Shown: piece after piece, positions 1-8,851 of the stretch | Position numbering within the stretch: position 1 is the stretch's first letter | How the letters are laid out: each line of letters opens with the position of its first letter | Source: Secundilactobacillus angelensis | GTDB taxonomy: Bacteria; Bacillota; Bacilli; Lactobacillales; Lactobacillaceae | Reading direction: 5' to 3' | Assembly: GCF_012641075.1 (NCBI RefSeq) | Contig: NZ_JAAXLJ010000002.1 | Span: 62,001 to 126,000, forward strand | Length of the DNA: 64,000 nt | Program-made: the position numbers and the translations under genes | The notes under the pieces: generated by a model | Database searches by the model: none | Told to the model about the DNA's origin: nothing | Seen by the model: only the letters and a program-made list of their open reading frames with translations

Positions 1-240
1 AAACCCGCGTTAATCGATCCAGACGTCCTTTACGGTGAGCGAGAATTCGATCTGGCAATGACAACCGTTTTTGGTGGTTTCAATGACCAGTTCTACAAGG
101 GATATAATGATACTTACCCACTAGAAGCCGATTTTCAGCAGCGATTGCCATGGTATCAACTTTACTATCTCATGGCTCACCTGAATTTATTTGGCGAAAG
201 CTATGGTGGATCTGTAGACCGAATCCTCAGTGCTTACTGA
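1..240 (+). CDS. Fructosamine kinase family protein, C-terminal fragment
   Basis: The reading frame is open from base 1 to the TGA at 238-240, so only the last 79 residues are present. The residues LIDPDVLYGEREFDLAMTT followed by FYKGY and the closing LFGESYGGSVDRIL match the C-terminal lobe of the fructosamine/ketosamine-3-kinase family (APH-like fold), where the aspartates of IDP and EFDLAM lie near the kinase active site. Members phosphorylate ketosamine adducts on proteins or small molecules to promote deglycation; the substrate here is unknown. The last 7 bases overlap the end of the convergent HAD gene on the other strand. No terminator is visible between the two. The start lies outside the window. 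Confidence 0.8.
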   Translation, partial: KPALIDPDVLYGEREFDLAMTTVFGGFNDQFYKGYNDTYPLEADFQQRLPWYQLYYLMAHLNLFGESYGGSVDRILSAY

Positions 241-878
241 AGTAACGCCTGCTGTAATCCCACTACGTTAGTTACATCAATTTTCGGGTGACTGGCACGC
301 GCATCAATTAACCGACCGGGGTCAAATAAAGCGCCAGCAATACCAGCGTTGTGCCCTGCATCGATGTCTAACGTCCGGTCACCAATCATAATTGCAGATC
401 CTCGTTGAATATTATGGCGTTCAATTAAAGCATTCAGAGAAGCCGGATCCGGCTTCCTGGGAAATGGCTGTTCACTGGTGACTGCATCAGTGAACAGCTT
501 TTTGATACCTGCTGTCTGCAATAACTGCATGGCACTTTGATTACGGTGAGTCAATAAGTAGTGTTGCCCACCTTGATCTGCCAGTCGTTGCAGCAATGCT
601 AACATCCCGTCAAAAGGCTGGGCCTGGGCAATATGTCGTGGTTCAATCTGACGGTAATCTTTTTCTAAACGGCCTGCATCAATACTAAACAACGCACTGA
701 ATTTCTGTAAAGCAGTTCCCATTGAATGCTGACGCATGGTCTCGTAAATTTCCTGTTCGTCCAGCTCAATTTCGGATACCCGTTGTTGAATTAGCGCCTG
801 CATGAAGGCTCGGACCATAATGGGATACGTGTCGAAAATTGTGCCATCAAAGTCCCAGAAAAATGTTTGGTATGTCAT
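234..878 (-). CDS. HAD-superfamily phosphatase, phosphoglycolate-phosphatase-like
   Basis: A 214-residue haloacid dehalogenase hydrolase. Motif I is DFDGTIFD near residue 9, with the nucleophile Asp and the acid/base Asp two residues on. Motif II is the Thr of LLTHRN, motif III the Lys of RKPDPAS, and motif IV the IGDRTLDI aspartates. A helical cap domain lies between motifs I and II. It probably removes phosphate from a small phosphorylated metabolite in the cytosol; the exact substrate cannot be read. The start is placed at the ATG at 876-878, because AAGGAG sits 7 bases upstream; a longer in-frame start at 908 would overlap dtd and has no ribosome binding site. It lies just downstream of dtd and may be cotranscribed with it. 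Confidence 0.85.
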   Translation of the reverse strand: MTYQTFFWDFDGTIFDTYPIMVRAFMQALIQQRVSEIELDEQEIYETMRQHSMGTALQKFSALFSIDAGRLEKDYRQIEPRHIAQAQPFDGMLALLQRLADQGGQHYLLTHRNQSAMQLLQTAGIKKLFTDAVTSEQPFPRKPDPASLNALIERHNIQRGSAIMIGDRTLDIDAGHNAGIAGALFDPGRLIDARASHPKIDVTNVVGLQQALLQ

Positions 879-888
879 CTTACACTCC

Positions 889-1335
889 TTATAAGTCTGC
901 ACTGTCAAAAATAATCGTCACGGGGCCATCGTTAACCAAGCTGACTTGCATATCAGCGCCAAATTCACCGGTTTCAACTTGAATACCGGCTTGCCGTAAT
1001 TTTTGATTAAACCGTTCGTAGATTTCTTTCGCGTGATCCGGTGCCCCCGCTTTAGTAAAACTTGGCCGGTTACCCTTCTTGGTATCCGCGTACAAGGTAA
1101 ACTGGGACACCGACAGAATAGCGCCACCGATATCTTCAATGGATAGATTCATTTTCCCAGCATCGTCAGAAAACACGCGTAACTTTGAGATCTTATGGAC
1201 GTAGTAATCAATCTCGTCTTCGCCATCAGTATCTGATGCGCCAAATAATATGAGGTACCCCTGCTTGATTTTTCCAACTACTTGATCTTCAATTGCGACC
1301 TGTGCTGAGGTCACCCGTTGTAATACAATTCGCAA
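889..1335 (-). CDS. dtd: D-aminoacyl-tRNA deacylase
   Basis: A 148-residue protein of usual family length. It hydrolyses D-amino acids, and glycine mischarged on tRNA-Ala, from tRNA. The two signature motifs are present: SQFTLYAD near residue 78 and NDGPVT near the C-terminus, which together form the active site across the dimer. The start codon is TTG at 1333-1335, preceded by GGAGG about 8 bases upstream. The gene follows rel in the same direction, a common pairing in Firmicutes. A strong hairpin sits in the 58-base gap, with no room for a separate promoter after it, so dtd is probably expressed by readthrough from the rel transcript. Confidence 0.95.
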   Translation of the reverse strand: MRIVLQRVTSAQVAIEDQVVGKIKQGYLILFGASDTDGEDEIDYYVHKISKLRVFSDDAGKMNLSIEDIGGAILSVSQFTLYADTKKGNRPSFTKAGAPDHAKEIYERFNQKLRQAGIQVETGEFGADMQVSLVNDGPVTIIFDSADL

Positions 1336-1358
1336 ATTAAAACCTCCCTACTGACATC

Positions 1359-1387
1359 AAAACGACACGGCTGACCGTGTCGTTTTT
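1359..1387 (-). terminator. Hairpin between rel and dtd
   Basis: A perfect 12-bp stem (AACGACACGG with CCGTGTCGTT plus flanking A/T) closes a CTGA loop and is followed on the minus strand by a short U run. It lies after the rel stop codon and only about 10 bases before the dtd ribosome binding site. It therefore acts as a partial terminator or an RNA-processing signal rather than a complete stop, unless dtd has a promoter that I cannot see. Confidence 0.7.
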
Positions 1388-1393
1388 AAACTG

Positions 1394-3631
1394 TTATCTA
1401 AATGGTCGCTTAACAACGTAAACATCCTGAACATTCTTCAGATTATCCATCAGCCGTTCCAGTTGCTCAGCATTTCTGATTCCCAGAGAAATGGAAACGG
1501 TGACCATCTTATCATGATCGACCCGACCATTGACGAGATTCAGCTGCTTGGTGGTGCCGTTGACGATTCGTAAGACATCATTCAACAAGCCCTCACGGTT
1601 ATAGCCTTGAATTTCAAGGTCAGCGTTATACATGGTCGTCGTTTCATTAGGATTGTCCCAATAAACTTCAACAATCCGTTCGCCATTAGCTTCGGCGTGT
1701 GCCACGTTCGGACAATCTGAACGGTGGACTGAAACGCCCCGGCCCTTGGTAATATAACCAACGATCTTGTCACCGGGTACTGGTGCACAACAGTGGCTTA
1801 AACGAACGAGCAGGTTATCAACACCTTCAATGATGACCCCTTCTGACGGTTTCAGCTTCCGCTTACGCTGCGAATCGGTCTCAGACTCGGTGTTATCGAT
1901 GGTTTGATGTTCTTCAAGCAGTTCGTGTTCTTCTTGTCGCTGACGTTGTTCTTCGCGCTCTTGACGAACATCTTCAGTCAACCGGTTGGCAACCCCAACC
2001 GGTTGGAGATCACCAAAACCAACAGCAGCAAACAAATCATCGATGTGCTGATAGTGCATTTTATCAACAACTTTTTGTAGTTGATCCTTAGTCATTAATT
2101 CCTTAGGGTCAAACTTGAAGTCGCGCAACTGCTGGGCGATAATTTGCCGACCAGCTTCAATGTTTTTCTCACGGTCTTTTTGGCGGAAAAACTGCTTGAT
2201 TTTATTGCGCGCCCGCCTTGTTGAAACCAACTTCATCCAGTCACGGTTCGGCCCAGCTGAGTTAGATGACGTTTTGATATCGACAATATCGCCGTTTTTA
2301 ACTTCATAATCTAGGGGCACAATTTTCCCATTAACTGTGGCGCCAGTGGTATGGTTACCAACTTCGGTGTGAATTTGGTACGCCATGTCCAATGGTCCGG
2401 CACCCTTTGGCAGTTCCAGCACATCGCCCTTTGGTGTAAAGGCATACACGTGGTCGCCAAAGAGTTCGCCTTTGACACTGTCCATAAAGTCAGCGGCGTC
2501 ATCAGTGTCTTCTTGCAGTTCAATGATCTGCTTGAACCAGTTCAGCTTATTGCCAGTATTGGTAGTTTCAACCTTATCCGTCTTACCTTCCTTATATGCC
2601 CAGTGAGCGGCCACACCAAATTCAGCCACCCGGTGCATCTCCTCGGTCCGAATTTGGACTTCTAGCGGCCGTCCTTCTGGGCCGATCACTGTCGTATGTA
2701 AGGATTGGTACATGTTGGGCTTTGGCATCGCAATGTAATCTTTAAACCGTCCGGGCATTGGCTTCCACTTTGTATGAATGGCGCCAAGCACGGCATAACA
2801 ATCACGAATGTTATCGACAATCACCCGGATAGCCAACAAATCATAAATCTGGCTAAACTGTTTATGCTGATCACGCATCTTGCGGTAGATTGAATAAATG
2901 TGTTTTGGTCGACCATAGATTTCAGGGTCGATATGCAAATCACCAATGGCGTTTTTAATATCTTGAATCGCTTCAGCAATATAGCTTTCCCGTTGATCAC
3001 GACGAGAGTTCATCAAGTGAACGATCCGGTAATACTGTTGTGGATTCAGATAACGTAAAGAAATATCTTCTAGTTCCCACTTAATTGCACTAATACCAAG
3101 TCGATCAGCTAATGGCGCGTATATTTCCAACGTTTCATTAGCGATGCGTCGTTGTTTATCAGGCCGTAAATGCTGCAGAGTCCGCATATTGTGCAGCCGA
3201 TCCGCTAACTTCACGATCATGACACGGATATCCTTAGACATAGCTAACAGTAGTTTCCGGTGGTTTTCAGCCAACCGCTGCTTATTAGACTTGTACTTGA
3301 TCTTGCCAAGCTTAGTCACACCATCGACGATCATAGCGACATCGTCACCAAATAATTCCCGTACGTCATCTAAGGTGACACCAGTATCCTCAACGATATC
3401 GTGCAGGAAACCAGACGCCACCGTAGTCGGATCCATTTTTAAGTTGGCTAAAATCCCCGCAACTTGAATCGGGTGCATAATGTAGGGTTCACCCGATTGA
3501 CGAATTTGATCCTTATGTGCAACAGCCGCGAACTTGTAGGCCCGCTGAACAATCGCAACGTGATCCTTATTCATATATTCTGATACAGCGTCGATCACGC
3601 CTTGAGCAGTCCAAGTTTGATCTCTAGACAT
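1394..3631 (-). CDS. rel: Bifunctional (p)ppGpp synthetase/hydrolase (stringent response)
   Basis: A 745-residue long RelA/SpoT homolog. It makes and degrades the alarmone (p)ppGpp at the ribosome during amino-acid starvation. The N-terminal hydrolase has the HD pair in FLHDIVEDTG at about residue 77 and an upstream His in YIMHP. The synthetase region (about 240-350) has RFKDYIAMPKPNMYQSLHTT. A TGS domain follows (VYAFTPKGDVLELPKG), then a Cys-rich segment (LSHCCAPVPGD, HRSDCPN) and a C-terminal ACT domain (last 75 residues). As the hydrolase motif is intact, this is a bifunctional enzyme. The ATG at 3629-3631 is chosen: it has AGGGG upstream and avoids overlap with the preceding gene, whose stop is 4 bases away. 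Neighbours suggest cotranscription with that small membrane gene and dtd. Confidence 0.96.
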   Translation of the reverse strand: MSRDQTWTAQGVIDAVSEYMNKDHVAIVQRAYKFAAVAHKDQIRQSGEPYIMHPIQVAGILANLKMDPTTVASGFLHDIVEDTGVTLDDVRELFGDDVAMIVDGVTKLGKIKYKSNKQRLAENHRKLLLAMSKDIRVMIVKLADRLHNMRTLQHLRPDKQRRIANETLEIYAPLADRLGISAIKWELEDISLRYLNPQQYYRIVHLMNSRRDQRESYIAEAIQDIKNAIGDLHIDPEIYGRPKHIYSIYRKMRDQHKQFSQIYDLLAIRVIVDNIRDCYAVLGAIHTKWKPMPGRFKDYIAMPKPNMYQSLHTTVIGPEGRPLEVQIRTEEMHRVAEFGVAAHWAYKEGKTDKVETTNTGNKLNWFKQIIELQEDTDDAADFMDSVKGELFGDHVYAFTPKGDVLELPKGAGPLDMAYQIHTEVGNHTTGATVNGKIVPLDYEVKNGDIVDIKTSSNSAGPNRDWMKLVSTRRARNKIKQFFRQKDREKNIEAGRQIIAQQLRDFKFDPKELMTKDQLQKVVDKMHYQHIDDLFAAVGFGDLQPVGVANRLTEDVRQEREEQRQRQEEHELLEEHQTIDNTESETDSQRKRKLKPSEGVIIEGVDNLLVRLSHCCAPVPGDKIVGYITKGRGVSVHRSDCPNVAHAEANGERIVEVYWDNPNETTTMYNADLEIQGYNREGLLNDVLRIVNGTTKQLNLVNGRVDHDKMVTVSISLGIRNAEQLERLMDNLKNVQDVYVVKRPFR

Positions 3632-3635
3632 CCGA

Positions 3636-3965
3636 TCACTTCCCCTCTGTGGCACTAAGACCATAGGCTAAATAACTAATACATAGATAAACCAGAGCAA
3701 AATAGATGACATATTCGGGACCTGATAGTTGAATGCCTAACGCAAACAAGACCGGGAAAAGGAACAATTGCCACCAGTTATCGTCGCGGCGTTTAATAAA
3801 AGAACCAATCAATCCCGCCGCAACGGAATAAATCAAACCGTAGATGACACCGGATCGCCACATTTCGCTAATTGGAACGATACTTAAAATCATCGGTAAA
3901 ACCGCTCCCAAAATAATGCTGAGTACCCAATAAGGCCAGCCAATTCGTTTTAAAATTGTCGTCAT
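3636..3965 (-). CDS. Small integral membrane protein, unknown function
   Basis: A 109-residue hydrophobic protein with about four predicted membrane segments: WPYWVLSIILGAVLPMILSI, GVIYGLIYSVAAGLIGSFI, a WWQLFLFPVLFALGIQL segment, and YVIYFALVYLCISYLAYG. A charged loop (KRRDDN) separates segments two and three. I do not recognise a named family. The ATG at 3963-3965 is chosen, with a weak AGAGAGTG upstream; an in-frame TTG at 3986 has no ribosome binding site. The stop is 4 bases upstream of rel, implying translational coupling with it. The gene may belong to the rsmE-prmA-rel transcription block. Confidence 0.7.
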   Translation of the reverse strand: MTTILKRIGWPYWVLSIILGAVLPMILSIVPISEMWRSGVIYGLIYSVAAGLIGSFIKRRDDNWWQLFLFPVLFALGIQLSGPEYVIYFALVYLCISYLAYGLSATEGK

Positions 3966-4035
3966 TTGCTTCACTCTCTTATTCAATGAATGACTTACAT
4001 TTTAGCATTATTTTACACCAATGGATAGCATTCAA

Positions 4036-4770
4036 TCATTGTAATTCTAATATCGTCGAAACAGCGGCAAGAAAGTACAAGGGCGCCGTTTCAGTTCTTA
4101 AAATTCGTGGGCCAAGACCCGCAACTGTAGCCTGATTTTGTGCCAGCAATTCCATTTCGGCAGGTGAGATGCCACCCTCTGGACCAAATACAGCTACTAG
4201 GCGTTCATGGGGCTTCACTTGATTCAATAATTTCACCAACCGTGCTTGCTCGCCTTGTTTAGCGGCTTCTTCGTAGGCGACCAGTAAATGGTCAAAGCTT
4301 AGCTCGGCTATTGCTTGTTTTAACGTGTTAAAGTAGTTCACCGTCGGAATATGGGTTCGGTGGGCCTGCTCAGCAGCACCCTGGGCAATTTTTTGCAGCC
4401 GAGTCAGCTTTTTACCCAATTTATTAGGCTGCCATTTGGCCACCGACCAGTCAGCGCCAAAAAAGCAGATGCTATTAGCGCCCATTTCGGTGGCTTTTTG
4501 AACGATCCATTCGGCCTTGTCCTGTTTCGGCAGACCAGACAAAATAGTCACCTCTACCGGCAATTCAACGTGTGACTCCAACGCTTTGACCACCGTCACT
4601 GAATGATCGTCGTTGAGTTGACCGAGATAAAGCGCTTCTTGACTGTCCACAAACTCCGCTTGATCGCCCGCAGCACCACGCATCACTTGCAGCCAATGTT
4701 TCGATACATTACTATCTAACTGGAATTGGTCGCCCGTCTTTAAAACTGATTTGATAAAATACCGTTGCAT
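4036..4770 (-). CDS. rsmE: 16S rRNA (uracil-1498-N3)-methyltransferase
   Basis: A 244-residue SPOUT-class methyltransferase of usual family length. It methylates N3 of U1498 in 16S rRNA using S-adenosylmethionine. An N-terminal PUA-like domain (about residues 1-70) is followed by the knotted SPOUT domain, with VFGPEGGISPAEMELL and the closing LGPRILRTETAPLY motif that builds the SAM site. It starts at the base after the prmA stop codon, the standard prmA-rsmE pairing in Firmicutes, which points to translational coupling. No terminator was seen between them. Confidence 0.95.
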   Translation of the reverse strand: MQRYFIKSVLKTGDQFQLDSNVSKHWLQVMRGAAGDQAEFVDSQEALYLGQLNDDHSVTVVKALESHVELPVEVTILSGLPKQDKAEWIVQKATEMGANSICFFGADWSVAKWQPNKLGKKLTRLQKIAQGAAEQAHRTHIPTVNYFNTLKQAIAELSFDHLLVAYEEAAKQGEQARLVKLLNQVKPHERLVAVFGPEGGISPAEMELLAQNQATVAGLGPRILRTETAPLYFLAAVSTILELQ

Positions 4771-5730
4771 CTATTCATCGTCCCCTGGCTTTTGAGCAAT
4801 GACACCATACCAATCGCCCATCTTTAGTGTTTGCCGAATCTTAAAACCTTGCTTGCGTTGGGCATCAAGAATTTGGTCAACTTTTTCTGAAATGATTCCC
4901 GAAGTGATAAAGTAACCGTGAACTGGTAGTAACCCCCAGGCTTGCGGAATCAACGGGATAATAACCTCAGCCAAAATATTAGCCACGATGATGTCTGCCT
5001 CGCCAGAAATTCCCTCAAGCAGGTTGTTCGCCGCAACCTTAACATCAGCTGCAACTGGATTTAACGCCAAGTTTTTCTTGGCTGAATCCACTGCCACTTG
5101 ATCCAGGTCATAAGCTCGAATACTGCCTGCCCCCAATTGTTTAGCCGTAATGCTTAGCACACCGGACCCGGTTCCAACGTCGATCAACCGTTCGCCACCA
5201 TGAACGACTAGTTCCAAAGCCTGCATCGACAGCTTAGTTGTGGGATGCGTGCCAGTTCCAAAAGCCATTCCCGGATCCAGCTTAACAATGCATTCATCTG
5301 AGTTTTGAGGCTGATAATCCTCCCAGCTCGGAACCACCGTCAAAAAGCGGGTAACCTGCACTGGATGGTAGTATTTCTGCCACTCAGTTGCCCAATTGGC
5401 CTCGTCAACCTTATTTGTGGTAACTTCTGCTGGTGCAACTTCCAGGTTAAAAGCGGTTAACCCATCGACCTGACGTTTGATTTCTGGGACAATCTCCGGC
5501 ACGTAAATTGTTGCCGGAAAATAGGCGGTCACTTTTGCGCCACTTTGAACGTGCGGAATCTCATCCACGTTCAAAATTTCGCCCTGCTGAGCCCAATCAA
5601 CTTGACTTAATTGCTCATAATCTTTTTCGTCATCAATTTGAACCCCTGAAGCACCGTGTTCCATTAAAATATTACTAACGGCTTCTACCGCTTCGTTCGT
5701 TGTTGTCACTGTCACTGCTGTCCAATCCAT
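4771..5730 (-). CDS. prmA: Ribosomal protein L11 methyltransferase
   Basis: A 319-residue class I SAM-dependent methyltransferase that trimethylates ribosomal protein L11. An N-terminal L11-recognition domain (about residues 1-130) precedes the Rossmann fold. SAM-binding motif I is [11 protein letters not shown], preceded by [15 protein letters not shown], which is diagnostic for Prm[11 protein letters not shown] follows as the post-motif. GGAGG lies 8 bases before the ATG. The upstream gene ends in a terminator hairpin 35 bases earlier, which leaves little space for a dedicated promoter, so some readthrough is likely. Confidence 0.95.
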   Translation of the reverse strand: MDWTAVTVTTTNEAVEAVSNILMEHGASGVQIDDEKDYEQLSQVDWAQQGEILNVDEIPHVQSGAKVTAYFPATIYVPEIVPEIKRQVDGLTAFNLEVAPAEVTTNKVDEANWATEWQKYYHPVQVTRFLTVVPSWEDYQPQNSDECIVKLDPGMAFGTGTHPTTKLSMQALELVVHGGERLIDVGTGSGVLSITAKQLGAGSIRAYDLDQVAVDSAKKNLALNPVAADVKVAANNLLEGISGEADIIVANILAEVIIPLIPQAWGLLPVHGYFITSGIISEKVDQILDAQRKQGFKIRQTLKMGDWYGVIAQKPGDDE

Positions 5731-5768
5731 ATGATGCGCCCTCCATTTTCAGATCAAGTTTCAAAAAA

Positions 5769-5794
5769 AGAACGCCAAAGTTACTTAGCGTTCT
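5769..5794 (-). terminator. Terminator overlapping the end of the 5781-6104 gene
   Basis: AGAACGC pairs with GCGTTCT across a 12-base loop and is followed on the minus strand by seven U. The upstream arm is formed by the last codons of the 5781-6104 gene, and its stop codon lies in the loop. It separates that gene from prmA only partly, because prmA has no obvious promoter of its own. Confidence 0.7.
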
Positions 5795-6104
5795 CCTCAT
5801 CAGTCTGATGTTCCTGTTCCTCTTTTTGTTCCCGTTGCGGCAAACGAGATTCAAGATAGTCTAATAAATCTTTTTCAGTTCGGAAGATCCGTGGATGCTT
5901 TTGTTTATGCAGTCGAAGATCAATCTCATTGATCTTTCGACGACCAGTCCACGTGTGACTGTATCGGATGATTACCCGATTATTCAACGCCCCCCGACCA
6001 AACTTGAATACATAAACACTCTCAGGAGTCATCAGTGGCCGAATGTATGATTTTTCATACTGATAATTTCGGCTCTTCAAATACTGCTTAGTTTGATTTA
6101 GCAC
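5781..6104 (-). CDS. Conserved-looking hypothetical protein
   Basis: A 107-residue, basic then acidic, soluble protein. Visible features are an aromatic and Arg-rich core (RVIIRYSHTWTGRRKINEID) and a charged C-terminal tail rich in Glu and Gln. No family is recognised. A GTG at 6113 is also in frame but sits directly on the Shine-Dalgarno. The GTG at 6102-6104 is preferred because GGAGG lies 8 bases before it. A good promoter (TTGTCT, 17 bases, TATGAT) lies upstream. It precedes prmA-rsmE and may be part of that translation-related block. Confidence 0.6.
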   Translation of the reverse strand: MLNQTKQYLKSRNYQYEKSYIRPLMTPESVYVFKFGRGALNNRVIIRYSHTWTGRRKINEIDLRLHKQKHPRIFRTEKDLLDYLESRLPQREQKEEQEHQTDEENAK

Positions 6105-6163
6105 GGTAATCACCTCCCAACGATTTTTTTAATAACCCGCTAACATACTATTATTCATATCAT

Positions 6164-6192
6164 ATCATATTTCGCCCGCATGCAACAGACAA
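6164..6192 (-). promoter_or_regulatory. Promoter of the 5781-6104 gene
   Basis: On the minus strand TTGTCT at 6187-6192 is followed after 17 bases by TATGAT at 6164-6169, a close match to a sigma-A promoter with ideal spacing. It points at the small unknown gene and probably prmA and rsmE beyond it. Confidence 0.65.
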
Positions 6193-6308
6193 CGGGGTTA
6201 TTCCGCTCTTTAAAGTGAATATACTACTGGACTTTGATAAAAAAGTCAATACAATTATTAAATTATTCACATAGAAGTCTGGTTCTATTTTCATCATACT
6301 TCTGGCGC

Positions 6309-6336
6309 TTGCTTTTATAGGTAGAAATAGTATTCT
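6309..6336 (+). promoter_or_regulatory. Candidate promoter of corA
   Basis: TTGCTT at 6309-6314, 16 bases, TATTCT at 6331-6336, located 48 bases before the corA start. The rest of the 6114-6383 gap is AT-rich; apart from the divergent promoter I see no gene in it and no riboswitch fold that I recognise. Confidence 0.45.
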
Positions 6337-6383
6337 GGAATCATAACAGCTTTAAAATTAGAAAACATAGAGGAACTCATTTC

Positions 6384-7295
6384 ATGATTAAACCAACCAA
6401 ACATCTAACTGGCTTTGATTGGGTTGAAACTACGGCCTTAACAGAAGCCGAGCAACAAACACTCATGGCAGAATACGGCATCACCGATGACATCATCACT
6501 TATGTTACTGATAAAGATGAAACCGCCAATTATGTCTATGATCCGGCCAACAATCAGCAATTGATGATCGTTTTGGTCCCTTACCAGTTGAAAAATACGG
6601 CAACTCCACGATACATTACGCGACCAGTCGGTTTTTTGATCCATCAAGGCGTGTTATTTACCTTTAACGAAAGCCGCTTGAATTTTGTCGACCAAGCATT
6701 TCAAAAATCAGCAAACGATACTGACATTGAAACAACCTCTGCTTTCATTTTGGAATCCATGTTCGATTTAGTGGATAGCTACATTCCAATCGTCAAGTTC
6801 GTCACCAAACAACGTAATCAACTGGATAAAATGTTAAATAAAGACGCTAAAAATTCCAATTTGATGGCACTTTCGTATTTAGGTCAAACTCTGACCTTCT
6901 TCAATAGCGGCGTGGAATCTAACAACGATCTGTTCACCCGGATTCCGCGAACTTACTTCGGTGTCAATAATTCCAGTGTCGAAAATGATTTACTGGAAGA
7001 CGTTTCCATTGAATCTGATCAGGTTCAACACATGATTGAAAACGAGGAACAGGTGGTCAACCGGATCACCGATACTTTCGACAGTATTATCAATAATAAC
7101 TTGAACGACACGATGAAGTTCTTAACGATTTGGTCGCTAACCATGGCAGTACCAACGATTGTGACCGGATTCTTTGGGATGAACGTTAGCCTACCATTCG
7201 AACACTTTAACCTTGCGTGGATCATGGTGATTGCCTTGTCGACTGGTTTAATCGCCTGGTTATTGTTGATTTTCAAGATGCATCATCGCTTATAG
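6384..7295 (+). CDS. CorA-family divalent metal ion transporter
   Basis: A 303-residue membrane protein of the CorA family, which conducts magnesium or other divalent cations as a pentamer. A long cytosolic N-terminal domain (about 1-235) ends in a coiled helix. Two C-terminal membrane helices follow, the first closing with the selectivity motif GFFGMN and the second being WIMVIALSTGLIAWLLLIF. The short basic tail KMHHRL faces the cytosol. GAGGAA lies about 10 bases before the ATG. The gene is divergent from the 5781-6104 gene. The metal (Mg, Co or Zn) cannot be assigned, and no magnesium leader was recognised upstream. Confidence 0.9.
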   Translation: MIKPTKHLTGFDWVETTALTEAEQQTLMAEYGITDDIITYVTDKDETANYVYDPANNQQLMIVLVPYQLKNTATPRYITRPVGFLIHQGVLFTFNESRLNFVDQAFQKSANDTDIETTSAFILESMFDLVDSYIPIVKFVTKQRNQLDKMLNKDAKNSNLMALSYLGQTLTFFNSGVESNNDLFTRIPRTYFGVNNSSVENDLLEDVSIESDQVQHMIENEEQVVNRITDTFDSIINNNLNDTMKFLTIWSLTMAVPTIVTGFFGMNVSLPFEHFNLAWIMVIALSTGLIAWLLLIFKMHHRL

Positions 7296-7314
7296 TGGGC
7301 TAACGTCCTCATGA

Positions 7315-7343
7315 TTGATAAGCTGACAAGTCTTTGGTATGCT
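7315..7343 (+). promoter_or_regulatory. Promoter of degV
   Basis: TTGATA at 7315-7320, 17 bases, TATGCT at 7338-7343, ending 42 bases before the degV start. It is a good sigma-A match and suggests degV is transcribed independently of corA. Confidence 0.65.
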
Positions 7344-7385
7344 CAAAACAATTTAATGGTCTAAAAAGCTAAGGAGCGTGACTTA

Positions 7386-8267
7386 ATGAAAATTGCCGTT
7401 GTAACTGACTCAGCCAGTTATTTAACGCCTGAACAGGTAGCGGATAATGATATTCACGTGGTGCCCATCACCGTTATCTTTGGAAAAGAAACCTATTTAG
7501 ATAACGTCGAAATCACCACTAGTGAATTCTACCAGCGGTTAAAAGCCGATCCTCAGATGCCCTCAACTACTCAAGTAACCCTTGGCCAGATGCAAACGAT
7601 GTACGATCAGTTAGCTGATGAAGGTTACGATGCTGTGATTAGCATTCACTTGTCATCTGGGATCACAACTTTTTACAGTAACCTCGTTAATTATCTGCCA
7701 AACGTGACTAACATCAAGGTCTACCCATTTGACTCACGGATTGCCTCAGCTGGCGAAGCCGACTTAGTCATGCTGGCCGCGAGATTAGTCCACGCTGGCC
7801 GCTCACCCGAAGAAATTATTCAAGCGCTCACTCAACTGCGCGAAACAATTCAGGCCTACTTTGTGGTGGATGATCTCTCCCACCTCGTCCGAACTGGGCG
7901 CTTATCCAACGCTTCTAACTTTGTTGGCAGCCTATTACGCATTAAACCGATTTTAACCTTCAATGATCAGGCTCAGATTGTTGCGATTGAAAAGGAACGA
8001 ACCATGCGCCGGGCCTATCTGCGAATTAAACAAAAATTTCAATCAGCTTATGAGCAATCTGATTATCCTCTACGTCTAACCATCATTGACGCTAACAATG
8101 CGGAACTACAAAGGGAATGGTCAGCTGATTTGGAACAGCAATTTCCTAACCTATCAATCGCTCATAGTGAAATTGGCCCAGTGCTCGGCGTTCACGTTGG
8201 TGCGGGGACCATGGCGCTACTCTGGGACTATGATTGGGAACAACTACCGGATTCAGCGTTTAAGTAA
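7386..8267 (+). CDS. DegV family fatty-acid-binding protein
   Basis: A 293-residue member of the DegV/FakB family. FakB proteins carry a bound fatty acid to the kinase FakA, which makes acyl phosphate for phospholipid synthesis. Visible family features are DSASYLTPEQ at the N-terminus, the MPSTTQVTLGQ loop near residue 60, the SSGI segment near residue 95, and the DDLSHLVRTGRLS motif near residue 162. AAGGAG precedes the ATG. FakA is not in the window, so the link to a kinase is family knowledge. A 62-codon ORF begins 12 bases after the stop and is probably cotranscribed. Confidence 0.88.
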   Translation: MKIAVVTDSASYLTPEQVADNDIHVVPITVIFGKETYLDNVEITTSEFYQRLKADPQMPSTTQVTLGQMQTMYDQLADEGYDAVISIHLSSGITTFYSNLVNYLPNVTNIKVYPFDSRIASAGEADLVMLAARLVHAGRSPEEIIQALTQLRETIQAYFVVDDLSHLVRTGRLSNASNFVGSLLRIKPILTFNDQAQIVAIEKERTMRRAYLRIKQKFQSAYEQSDYPLRLTIIDANNAELQREWSADLEQQFPNLSIAHSEIGPVLGVHVGAGTMALLWDYDWEQLPDSAFK

Positions 8268-8279
8268 GGAGCACGCAAA

Positions 8280-8468
8280 ATGAACTTCTTTTCTATTGGT
8301 GGCAAAGGTGACACAACCTATATTTCCCGGCATGATTTTATTGCCCGTTTGAATCAAGATCTTGACCACCCTGACTTTGATTTTTCACAGCTGCCAACCC
8401 CTAAAAGCCAAGCGGAGTATCAGCAATTATTACTTTTTATACAAAAACAAATTCTACCCCGTCTATAA
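8280..8468 (+). CDS. Small hypothetical protein downstream of degV
   Basis: A 62-residue soluble, acidic protein with no recognised family. TAAGGAG lies 9 bases before the ATG, overlapping the degV stop codon, and a terminator follows 12 bases after the stop. This arrangement supports a real gene at the end of a degV operon. It holds no Cys pairs, signal peptide or membrane segment. Confidence 0.6.
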   Translation: MNFFSIGGKGDTTYISRHDFIARLNQDLDHPDFDFSQLPTPKSQAEYQQLLLFIQKQILPRL

Positions 8469-8479
8469 GACACATTCAA

Positions 8480-8517
8480 AGAGAAACCAGCACGCCAATT
8501 CGGCAGCTAGCTTCTCT
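8480..8517 (+). terminator. Terminator after the degV operon
   Basis: AGAGAA pairs with TTCTCT, extended by an imperfect AGC/GCT stem, and is followed by a T run on the plus strand. It sits between the convergent 62-aa ORF and the thioredoxin-like gene and probably serves the plus strand mainly. Confidence 0.6.
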
Positions 8518-8527
8518 TTTTGCAACC

Positions 8528-8851
8528 CTATAAATATTTTTTGATCAGTATTTCAAATTCCGTCGCTGATCGCGGTCCAATCACTGCATCGACAATTTGG
8601 CCATTCTTTTTCAAAATAACCGTTGGTGTGCTTTGAACTCCCAATGCTTGAGCAATCAACGGTTGTTGGTTGACCGTTAGTGATATAAATTTAACCTGCT
8701 GAGCGAAGGGTGTCACAGTTGCTAGATAATTTAACGTGCGATCCACAGCCGTACACGGTGGGCACCAATCAGAACGAAAATCAATCAGTACCAAACCATC
8801 CTGAGTTTCTACAGCATAAGCTGTGTCTTTAATTGGTTTAACTGATCCCAT
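8528..8851 (-). CDS. Thioredoxin-like thiol-disulfide protein
   Basis: A 107-residue thioredoxin-fold protein. The active-site sequence is WCPPC, with cysteines at about residues 30 and 33, and the cis-proline loop appears as STPTVIL. The standard thioredoxin motif is WCGPC, so the Pro-Pro dipeptide makes this a variant whose redox potential may differ. No signal peptide is present, so it is expected to be cytosolic. GGAGG lies 8 bases before the ATG. It is monocistronic, convergent with the degV operon. It could reduce a specific partner rather than act as the general thioredoxin. Confidence 0.85.
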   Translation of the reverse strand: MGSVKPIKDTAYAVETQDGLVLIDFRSDWCPPCTAVDRTLNYLATVTPFAQQVKFISLTVNQQPLIAQALGVQSTPTVILKKNGQIVDAVIGPRSATEFEILIKKYL